Positions 1-6,149 of a stretch of DNA of 7,254 nt are shown here, in pieces (position 1 is the first letter of the stretch; each line of letters starts with the position of its first letter). A model generated the notes under the pieces. The model was not told where the DNA came from, did no database searches, and was given only the letters and a program-made list of their open reading frames with translations. Made by a program: the position numbers and the translations under genes. The DNA comes from an uncultured Clostridia bacterium (GTDB lineage: Bacteria; Bacillota_A; Clostridia; Oscillospirales; Oscillospiraceae). The stretch lies in the NCBI GenBank assembly GCA_947307505.1, contig CAMZJG010000045.1:1-7254 (forward strand), in the 5' to 3' direction.

Positions 1-489
1 TGCTTCTGGGTGAAGCCGTCGGACGTATCCGTCTATGTGGAACGGGGTGCCGCAGACCTGGGGGTCTGCGGGAAGGATATCCTGGCGGAGAACAGCCCCC
101 GGATCTATGAGCTCCTGGATCTGGGGGTGGGAAAATGCCGCATGGCCGCGGCGGCCCCCAGGGGTTTCCGGGACCCGGCGGACCGGCCTCTGCGGGTGGG
201 CACCAGCTTCCCCAATATCGTGCGGGAGCATTATGCCGCCCAGGGACGGGATATCGACGTCATCCACCTTCACGGCTCCGTGGAGCTGGCCCCCCTGCTG
301 GGCCTCTCCGACGTGATCGTGGATATCGTGGAGACCGGGTCCACCCTCCGGGCAAACGGCCTGGAGGTCATCGACGAGATCCTGCCCATCAGCGCCCGGC
401 TCATCGCCAACCGGGCAAGTTACCAGTTCAAGCTGAAGGAGATCCGGGATCTCACAGAACGATTGAAAGCGCAGGTGGAAAAAGCATGA
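1..489 (+). CDS. hisG: ATP phosphoribosyltransferase catalytic subunit, short form (5' truncated by window edge)
   Basis: This enzyme catalyses the first committed step of histidine synthesis, joining ATP and PRPP to give phosphoribosyl-ATP in the cytoplasm. The frame is open from base 1, and 162 residues are visible. About 50 N-terminal residues should lie upstream, since short-form HisG proteins are usually 200-215 residues. Recognisable segments are KPSDVSVYVERGAADLGVCG near the visible start, LDLGVGKCRMA, and the PRPP-binding loop ETGSTLRANG at bases 331-360. The protein stops shortly after the catalytic core (ending LKAQVEKA), so the C-terminal histidine-binding regulatory domain of long HisG is absent. 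In this family the short form works as a complex with HisZ, which is not in the window and is expected upstream. Its TGA overlaps the hisD start as ATGA. The first ATG-like or GTG codons near base 10 are internal, not the true start. Confidence 0.95.
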   Translation, partial: CFWVKPSDVSVYVERGAADLGVCGKDILAENSPRIYELLDLGVGKCRMAAAAPRGFRDPADRPLRVGTSFPNIVREHYAAQGRDIDVIHLHGSVELAPLLGLSDVIVDIVETGSTLRANGLEVIDEILPISARLIANRASYQFKLKEIRDLTERLKAQVEKA

Positions 490-1772
490 TCCGCATCATG
501 AAATATGGCGAGGAGCCCAACTCGGCCATCTTCCGGCGCAGCACCGCCGCCGCCGACGTATCCGGCGCCGTGGCGGAGATCCTGCAGGCCGTCCGCAGCG
601 AAGGGGATACCGCCCTGCGCCGTTTTGAAGAGGCTTTCGACCATGTGAAGCTGGAAGGCCTGGAGGTGACGTCTTCGGAGCTGGAGGCGGGCATGGCCGC
701 CGTATCTCCGGAGTTCCTGGGGGTGCTGGAGCGCTCGGCGGCCAACATCCGCGCATACCACGAGAAGCAGGTGCGCAGCGGGTACGAAATGACCCAGCAG
801 CCGGGACTCATCGTGGGCCAGCGGGTGATCCCCCTGGAGCGGGTGGGCATCTGCGTTCCCGGAAGCGGCAGCGGTACGCCGCTTGCCTCCACGGTGCTGA
901 TGAACGCCATCCCCGCCAGGCTGGCGGGCTGCGGAGAGATATGCATGGTCACCCCGGCCATGCCGGACGGCACCATCTCTCCCGCCATCCTGGCGGCGGC
1001 GAAGATCGCCGGAGTGGATCGGATTTTCAAGCTGGGAGGCGCCCAGGCCGTGGCCGCCCTGGCCTACGGCACGGAGACCGTGCCTCCGGTGGATAAGATC
1101 GTAGGCCCCGGCGGGGCCTTTGTGGCAGAGGCCAAGAAGCAGGTGTTCGGCAAGGTGGCCATCGACATGATCGCCGGACCCAGCGAGATCCTGGTGGTCT
1201 CCGACGGGAAGAGCGACCCCCGCTGTCTGGCGGCCGATCTGCTGAGCCAGGCGGAGCACGATAAAAACGCCGCCGCCGTGCTGGTGACGGATTCCATGGA
1301 CCTGGCCCTGGAGGTGCAGAAGGAGATCGAAGCCCAGCTGCCCCTGCTGCCCAGGGAGGAGATCGCCCGGGCCAGCGTGGAGGCCAACGGAAAGATCATC
1401 GTGGCCGGGGACCTGCGCAGCGCCGTCGCCATCGCCGATGAGATCGCCCCGGAGCATCTGGAGCTCTGCCTGGACGACCCCTTTGACTATCTCAGCGAGA
1501 TCCGCCATGCAGGCAGCGTTTTCCTGGGACGGAGCTGTCCGGAGGCCATGGGAGACTACTGCGCCGGGCCCAACCACACCCTCCCCACGGGAGGCACGGC
1601 CCGCTTTTCCAGCCCCCTGGGGGTGGAGGATTTCGTGAAGAGGTCCCAGTACATCTATTATACCCCACAGGCACAGGCGGAGGCTGCGGACGACGTGGCT
1701 CTGTTCGCAAAGGCGGAGGGACTGATGGGGCACGCCCGCAGCGCCCTCATCCGCAGGGAGGTGGAAGCATGA
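486..1772 (+). CDS. hisD: Histidinol dehydrogenase
   Basis: This zinc- and NAD-dependent enzyme oxidises L-histidinol to L-histidine in two successive steps, the last reactions of the pathway. The product is 428 residues, normal for the family. The expected zinc and catalytic residues are visible: Q255 and H258 in SQAEHD, the pair E323/H324 in APEHLE, D357 in GDYCAGPNH, and H416 near the C-terminus (GHARS). The start at 486 was chosen because it forms the ATGA overlap with hisG and lies about 6 bases after AGGTGGA (473-479). The frame is open further upstream, but that part runs over hisG. Two local differences from the familiar form stand out. The glycine loop reads PGSGSGTPLAST, about two residues longer than the usual PGG-x-A form, and the usual GPGN motif reads GPGG. 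All catalytic residues remain, so it should be active. Confidence 0.96.
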   Translation: MIRIMKYGEEPNSAIFRRSTAAADVSGAVAEILQAVRSEGDTALRRFEEAFDHVKLEGLEVTSSELEAGMAAVSPEFLGVLERSAANIRAYHEKQVRSGYEMTQQPGLIVGQRVIPLERVGICVPGSGSGTPLASTVLMNAIPARLAGCGEICMVTPAMPDGTISPAILAAAKIAGVDRIFKLGGAQAVAALAYGTETVPPVDKIVGPGGAFVAEAKKQVFGKVAIDMIAGPSEILVVSDGKSDPRCLAADLLSQAEHDKNAAAVLVTDSMDLALEVQKEIEAQLPLLPREEIARASVEANGKIIVAGDLRSAVAIADEIAPEHLELCLDDPFDYLSEIRHAGSVFLGRSCPEAMGDYCAGPNHTLPTGGTARFSSPLGVEDFVKRSQYIYYTPQAQAEAADDVALFAKAEGLMGHARSALIRREVEA

Positions 1773-2830
1773 GCCGGTTCTTTACGGAGCGTTTGTCCGC
1801 TCTCACCCCCTATGTTCCCGGGGAGCAGCCTCAGGACCGGAAATACCTGAAGCTGAACACCAACGAATCCCCCTTCCCTCCGGCGCCGGAGGTGCTGAAG
1901 GCGGTGGAGGAGGAACGGCGTCTGCAGCTCTATTCCGACCCGGAGAGCCTGAAGCTGCGGCAGACCCTCGCCGGACGCTACGGCCTGACCGCCGAACAGG
2001 TGATGGTGACCAACGGCTCGGACGAGGCCCTGACCTTCGCCTTCATGGCCTTCGGGGATGATGCCGCGCCTCTGGTCTATCCGGATATCACCTACGGCTT
2101 CTATCCGGTGCTGGCGGACCTGCTGCGCATTCCCAGCCGCACGGTTCCCCTGGACGGGGACTTCCGCATCCGCCCGGAGGATTACTATGACGCGAAGGGC
2201 ACGGTGGTCATCGCCAACCCCAACGCCCCCACGGGCATCGCCCTGGATCTGGGGGAGATCGAGAGCATTTTGCAGCGCAACCGGGATCATGTGGTGCTGG
2301 TGGACGAGGCCTACGTGGATTTCGGCGGGCAGTCGGCCCTGCCCCTGCTGGAGAAGTACGAAAACCTGCTGATCATCCAGACTTTCTCCAAATCCCGGTC
2401 CATGGCCGGAGCCCGTCTGGGGTTTGCCATGGGCGGCGAGGACCTCATCCGGGACCTGAAGACCATCCAGTATTCCACCAATCCCTACAACGTGAACCGC
2501 ATGACTTCCGCGGCGGGCATCGCCGCCATCGAGGCCCAGGCGTATTATGACGACTGCTGCGCGAAGATCCGGCAGAACCGGGCCTGGACGAAGGATCGGC
2601 TGGAGGAGCTGGGTTTTGCCGTCCTCCCCAGCAGCACGAATTTCCTCTTCGCCCGGTCGGACCGGATCGGAGGCGAAGAACTGTACCTGGCCATGAAGGA
2701 GAAGGGCATCCTCATCCGCCACTTTACGGCGGATCGGATCAAGGACTACAACCGCATCACCATCGGCACAGCCGAACAGATGGAGACCTTCATCGCCGGT
2801 GTGCGGGAATGCTTGGAGGAAAAAGCATGA
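1769..2830 (+). CDS. hisC: Histidinol-phosphate aminotransferase
   Basis: This PLP-dependent fold-type I aminotransferase converts imidazole acetol phosphate and glutamate to histidinol phosphate and 2-oxoglutarate. The product has 353 residues, as usual for HisC. Visible landmarks are LNTNESPFPP at the N-terminus (about 29-38), Y55 in LYSDP, the NPNAPTG motif (150-156), D179 in VDEAYVDF, the PLP-binding lysine K208 in TFSKSRSMAGARLGF with phosphate-binding R217, and the substrate-binding arginine R329 in YNRITIGT. The start overlaps the hisD stop as ATGA and is preceded by a strong ribosome site, GGAGGTG, at 1757-1763. Class I aminotransferases can be hard to assign, but its place between hisD and hisB fixes the role. 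Confidence 0.96.
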   Translation: MSRFFTERLSALTPYVPGEQPQDRKYLKLNTNESPFPPAPEVLKAVEEERRLQLYSDPESLKLRQTLAGRYGLTAEQVMVTNGSDEALTFAFMAFGDDAAPLVYPDITYGFYPVLADLLRIPSRTVPLDGDFRIRPEDYYDAKGTVVIANPNAPTGIALDLGEIESILQRNRDHVVLVDEAYVDFGGQSALPLLEKYENLLIIQTFSKSRSMAGARLGFAMGGEDLIRDLKTIQYSTNPYNVNRMTSAAGIAAIEAQAYYDDCCAKIRQNRAWTKDRLEELGFAVLPSSTNFLFARSDRIGGEELYLAMKEKGILIRHFTADRIKDYNRITIGTAEQMETFIAGVRECLEEKA

Positions 2831-3417
2831 GAAACGCAGAGATCGAACGGAAAACGGCGGAAACGGACATCCTCCTCCGGCTGGAGCTGGATGGGACCGG
2901 CAAGGCGGACGTGGATTCCGGCGTGGGCTTCCTGGACCATATGCTCACCCTGTTTGCGAAGCACGGGCGCTTCGACCTGACCCTGCGCTGCCAGGGGGAC
3001 ACGAAGGTGGACGACCACCACTCGGTAGAGGATATCGGCATCTGCCTGGGCCAGGCCTTCAGGACCGCCCTGGGGGAGAAAAAGGGCATCTGCCGCTACG
3101 GGGACATTACCCTGCCCATGGATGAGACCCTGATGCTGGCGGCGGCGGACATCTCCGGCCGGGGCGGCTTCTATCCGGATCTCCGCATCCCGGCGGGGAA
3201 GGTGGGCACCTTTGATACGGAACTGGGAGCGGAGTTCTGGCTGGCCTTCGCCCGGGAGTCGGGGATCACCCTCCACCTGCGGCAGCTGGCGGGGGACAAT
3301 TCCCACCATATCCTGGAAGCCACCTTCAAGGCGGTTGGCCACGCCCTGCGGAAGGCCGTCACCGTGGACTGGGCCTTCGCCCAGGAGGTGCCCTCCACCA
3401 AGGGGACGCTGTCATGA
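2827..3417 (+). CDS. hisB: Imidazoleglycerol-phosphate dehydratase
   Basis: This enzyme dehydrates imidazole glycerol phosphate to imidazole acetol phosphate. It is the monofunctional form of 196 residues, with no HAD phosphatase domain at the N-terminus, so histidinol phosphate must be dephosphorylated by another protein, here the PHP enzyme at the operon end. The metal-binding pattern is complete: LDHML (H38), the DDHHSVED box (62-69), and GDNSHHILEATFKA (H160, H161, E164) in the second half of the duplicated fold. The C-terminus PSTKGTL is typical. The start at 2827 forms ATGA with the hisC stop and lies 7 bases after GGAGG (2815-2819). An in-frame ATG at 2809 exists but would read through that ribosome site and add six non-conserved residues. 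Confidence 0.97.
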   Translation: MRNAEIERKTAETDILLRLELDGTGKADVDSGVGFLDHMLTLFAKHGRFDLTLRCQGDTKVDDHHSVEDIGICLGQAFRTALGEKKGICRYGDITLPMDETLMLAAADISGRGGFYPDLRIPAGKVGTFDTELGAEFWLAFARESGITLHLRQLAGDNSHHILEATFKAVGHALRKAVTVDWAFAQEVPSTKGTLS

Positions 3418-4034
3418 TCGCCATTGTGGATTACGGCGTGGGGAACCTGTTTTCCCTGCGCTCCTCCCTGGGCTTTCTGGGGGCGGAGGCGGAGGTCACC
3501 GGGGATCCGGAACGGCTCCGCCGGGCGGACAAGCTCATCCTCCCGGGCGTCGGCGCCTTCGGGGACGCGGCGGACAAGCTCCGGGCCACAGGGCTGGACC
3601 GGGTGCTCCTGGAGGAAGTGGACAAGGGCAAGCTGCTCCTGGGCATCTGCCTGGGGATGCAGCTCCTGTTCCAGCGGAGCTATGAATACGGGGAGCATGC
3701 GGGGCTCGGTCTGCTGGAGGGAAGCGTCGTTCCCATGGAGGGACGGCTGCCCGGAGAACTGAAGATCCCCCATATCGGCTGGAATGCCCTCCGGTATACC
3801 AGACCGCATCCCCTGTTCCGGGAAGTGGAGGAGGGCTCCTGCGTCTATTTCGTCCATTCCTTCTTCGTGGAGGAGACCGCTCCCAGCATCGTCGCCACCG
3901 CGGAATACGGGGTGAACGTGGGCGCAGCGGCGGCGAAGGAGAACGTTATGGGCTGCCAGTTCCATCCGGAGAAGAGCGGCGGCGTGGGCATGAAGATCCT
4001 GCGGGCCTTCTGCGATATGGAGGGAAAGGCATGA
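3414..4034 (+). CDS. hisH: Imidazole glycerol phosphate synthase, glutamine amidotransferase subunit
   Basis: This class I glutamine amidotransferase hydrolyses glutamine and passes ammonia to HisF in the heterodimeric synthase. The product is 206 residues, normal length. The N-terminus MIAIVDYGVGNLFS is characteristic. The oxyanion-side motif PGVGAFG is at 44-50. The nucleophile C79 lies in GICLGMQLLF, and the triad is completed by H184 and E186 in CQFHPEKSG. The segment PHIGWN (119-124) and YFVHSF (145-150) are also typical. It starts inside the hisB stop (ATGA) after a modest AGGGG (3401-3405) about 8 bases upstream, so coupling with hisB may matter more here than at other junctions. The gene for its partner, hisF, is separated from it by hisA, a common arrangement. 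Confidence 0.97.
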   Translation: MIAIVDYGVGNLFSLRSSLGFLGAEAEVTGDPERLRRADKLILPGVGAFGDAADKLRATGLDRVLLEEVDKGKLLLGICLGMQLLFQRSYEYGEHAGLGLLEGSVVPMEGRLPGELKIPHIGWNALRYTRPHPLFREVEEGSCVYFVHSFFVEETAPSIVATAEYGVNVGAAAAKENVMGCQFHPEKSGGVGMKILRAFCDMEGKA

Positions 4035-4744
4035 TCCTGCTGCCGGCCATCGATTTATACGAGGGAAAGGCGGTCCGCCTGAAGAAGGGGGACTATGCCG
4101 AAATGACCGTTTACCGGGAGGACCCGGTGAACCTGGCTTCCGAGATGGAAGCGCAGGGGGCGGAATGGATCCATATCGTGGATCTGGAGGGGGCCAAAAG
4201 CGGCCTCGCTCCCAATCTGCCCATCGCGGCGGAGATCGCCCGCACCACCGGCCTGAAGGTGGAATACGGCGGGGGCCTCCGGAGTCTGGAGGTCCTGGAG
4301 CGCTGCATCGACGGGAGCGTGAGCCGGGCCATCCTGGGCACCGCCGCCGTGACGGATCCGGAGCTGCTGGCCGCAGCCGTAGCCCGGTGGGGGGAGAAGA
4401 TCGCCGCCGGGGCGGACATCAAGGACGGGAAGATCGCCATCAAGGGCTGGCTGGAGACCGCGGAGGAAGGGCTGGAAGCCTTTCTGGACCGGATGGAAGC
4501 CGTGGGGGTGCAGACCGCCATCTGCACGGATATCTCCCGGGACGGGATGCTGAAGGGAACGAACCGGGAGTTGTACGCCTCCCTGGCGGACCGGAAGGGG
4601 CCCCGGCTGGTGGCCTCCGGCGGGGTATCCTCCCTGGAGGATATCCGGGCCCTGCGGGACATGGGCCTCTACGGGGCCATTTTGGGGAAGGCCTATTATA
4701 CGGGGGCGGTGGACCTCCGGGAAGGGATCGAGGCGGCAACATGA
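4031..4744 (+). CDS. hisA: ProFAR isomerase (phosphoribosylformimino-AICAR-P isomerase)
   Basis: This TIM-barrel enzyme isomerises the aminoaldose ProFAR to the aminoketose PRFAR, the substrate of HisHF. The product is 237 residues. The catalytic aspartates fall at the family positions: D8 in [15 protein letters not shown] and D129 in [10 protein letters not shown]. The two phosphate-binding sites of the half-barrel repeats are visible as EYGGGLRS (about 78-85) and ASGGVSS (about 195-201), and TDISRDGML (166-174) is the matching second-half motif. The segment IKGW (137-140) is typical of HisA and absent from HisF, which separates the two paralogues. The start overlaps hisH as ATGA, about 6 bases after GGAGGG (4019-4024). 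Confidence 0.96.
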   Translation: MILLPAIDLYEGKAVRLKKGDYAEMTVYREDPVNLASEMEAQGAEWIHIVDLEGAKSGLAPNLPIAAEIARTTGLKVEYGGGLRSLEVLERCIDGSVSRAILGTAAVTDPELLAAAVARWGEKIAAGADIKDGKIAIKGWLETAEEGLEAFLDRMEAVGVQTAICTDISRDGMLKGTNRELYASLADRKGPRLVASGGVSSLEDIRALRDMGLYGAILGKAYYTGAVDLREGIEAAT

Positions 4745-5505
4745 TCACAAAACGGATCATCCCCTGCCTGGACGTACGGGACGGCCGGGTGGTGAAGGGC
4801 GTGAACTTCCTGGGGCTTCGGGACGTGGATTCCCCGGTGAAGCTGGCCCGGTATTACTCCGAATGCGGCGCGGACGAGCTGGTGTTCTACGACATCACCG
4901 CTTCCGCCGAGGGCAGAAAGATCTTTACAGATATCCTCCGGGAGGCGGCGGCCACCATCTTCATCCCCCTCACCGTGGGGGGCGGCATCAGCTCCGTGGA
5001 GGATTTCGACCGGGTGCTGAAATGCGGCGCGGACAAGGTGAGCGTCAACTCCGGCGCCATCAGAAGGCCGGAGCTCATCGGGGAAGCGGCGAAGAAATAC
5101 GGGGACCAGTGCGTGGTCCTCAGCGCGGATATCAAGCGGGTGGACGGCGCCTTCCACATTTTCGCCAAGGGCGGACGGGAGGATACGGGCCTGGAGGCCA
5201 TCCAGTGGATCAAGGACGGGGTCGCTCGCGGAGCCGGGGAGATCGTGGCCAACTCCATGGATACGGACGGAGTGAAGGGCGGTTTCGACCTGGAGCTCCT
5301 GGAGCGCATCTGCGACGCGGTGCGGGTGCCCGTCATCGCCTCCGGCGGCGCGGGGAGCATGGAGGACTTCACCACCCTGTTCAAGACCGTGCCCGAGATC
5401 AGCGCGGGCCTGGCCGCCAGCGTGTTCCACTTTGGGGAGATCCCCATTCCGGAGCTGAAGAAAAAGCTCCGGGCGGATGGGATAGAAATGAGGATGGAAG
5501 CATGA
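4741..5505 (+). CDS. hisF: Imidazole glycerol phosphate synthase, cyclase subunit
   Basis: HisF takes ammonia from HisH and converts PRFAR to imidazole glycerol phosphate plus AICAR, the latter feeding purine synthesis. The product is 254 residues, standard for this TIM barrel. The N-terminus [20 protein letters not shown] is highly characteristic, with the catalytic D11. The second catalytic aspartate is D130 in LSADIKR, exactly the usual number. Phosphate sites are seen in TVGGGISS (78-85) and ASGGAGS (200-206), and [13 protein letters not shown] (171-183) carries the conserved D176. The start overlaps the hisA stop as ATGA. The ribosome site is weaker than at other junctions (GAGGCGG, about 4730-4736). 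The frame is open far upstream inside hisA, but that stretch is a GC-rich shadow. Confidence 0.97.
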   Translation: MITKRIIPCLDVRDGRVVKGVNFLGLRDVDSPVKLARYYSECGADELVFYDITASAEGRKIFTDILREAAATIFIPLTVGGGISSVEDFDRVLKCGADKVSVNSGAIRRPELIGEAAKKYGDQCVVLSADIKRVDGAFHIFAKGGREDTGLEAIQWIKDGVARGAGEIVANSMDTDGVKGGFDLELLERICDAVRVPVIASGGAGSMEDFTTLFKTVPEISAGLAASVFHFGEIPIPELKKKLRADGIEMRMEA

Positions 5506-6149
5506 TCAGCATCGATGAACTGAAATTCGACGAGCGGGGCCTGATCCCCGCCATCGTGACGGACGCCCGCACCGGGCAGGTCCTGACCCTGGCCTGGATG
5601 AACCGGGAGAGCCTGGGCATCTCCATGGAGAAGGAGCTCACCTGCTTCTGGAGCCGGTCCCGGCAGGAACTGTGGCTCAAGGGGGAGACCAGCGGGAATT
5701 ACCAGCATATCGTCTCCATCACGGCGGACTGCGACCGGGACGCCCTGGTGGTGGCGGTGGAGAAGGACGGCCCCGCCTGCCATACGGGCACGGAATCCTG
5801 CTTCACCGCTCCGGTGTGGGAGAGCGATACCCGGCAGGAATTCCATCTTCGGGACCTGTACGCCCTGCTGGAGGGGCGGAAGCGGGACAAGCCCGAAGGC
5901 TCCTACACCACCTATCTTTTTGAGAAGGGCCTGGACAAGATCCTGAAGAAGGTGGGGGAGGAGAGCACCGAGGTCATCATCGCCGCCAAGGCGGAGGACC
6001 GGAAGGAGACCGTGTACGAGCTGGCGGACCTCATGTACCACGCCATGGTGCTCATGGTGGAGATGGGCATCCCCCTGGAGGAGGTGCGGCAGGAGCTGGC
6101 CTCCCGCCACGTTATCGACCACAAGGTAAAGCAGGAGAAGATGACCTGA
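5502..6149 (+). CDS. hisIE: Bifunctional phosphoribosyl-AMP cyclohydrolase / phosphoribosyl-ATP pyrophosphatase
   Basis: A fused enzyme for steps two and three: the C-terminal HisE part removes pyrophosphate from PR-ATP, and the N-terminal HisI part opens the adenine ring of PR-AMP. The product is 215 residues. The HisI domain covers about 1-110, with AWMNRES (31-37), [17 protein letters not shown] (50-66), the metal-binding DCDRD (76-80) and [11 protein letters not shown] (90-100, zinc ligand C93). The HisE domain covers about 115-203, an all-alpha MazG-like fold with [15 protein letters not shown] (149-163) and the acidic pair in ELADLMYH (173-180). A linker near 104-116 joins them. The start overlaps the hisF stop as ATGA after AGGATGG (5491-5497). 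Its stop at 6147-6149 shares one base with the next start (TGATG), the only junction of this type in the operon. Confidence 0.96.
   Translation: MISIDELKFDERGLIPAIVTDARTGQVLTLAWMNRESLGISMEKELTCFWSRSRQELWLKGETSGNYQHIVSITADCDRDALVVAVEKDGPACHTGTESCFTAPVWESDTRQEFHLRDLYALLEGRKRDKPEGSYTTYLFEKGLDKILKKVGEESTEVIIAAKAEDRKETVYELADLMYHAMVLMVEMGIPLEEVRQELASRHVIDHKVKQEKMT

Noticed and set aside
135..485. Upstream extension of the hisD frame into hisG
   Set aside because: The added translation is Gly/Pro/Arg-rich and non-conserved. ATG 486 has a ribosome site and the ATGA overlap seen at the other junctions.
420..1733. Long minus-strand open frame opposite hisD
   Set aside because: It lies wholly opposite a gene with intact catalytic motifs, and GC-rich codon bias gives long antisense frames. 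Its translation is His/Gly/Leu-rich with no recognisable domain. The similar frames at 1658-2722, 3171-3965, 4696-5430, 4887-6236 and 6233-7144 were rejected for the same reason.
2809..2826. Earlier hisB start giving six extra residues
   Set aside because: It would put the start upstream of the GGAGG at 2815-2819 and add non-conserved residues. ATG 2827 fits the operon pattern.
4165..4740. Upstream extension of the hisF frame inside hisA
   Set aside because: Shadow translation in a GC-rich gene; HisF begins with the classic [12 protein letters not shown] at 4741.
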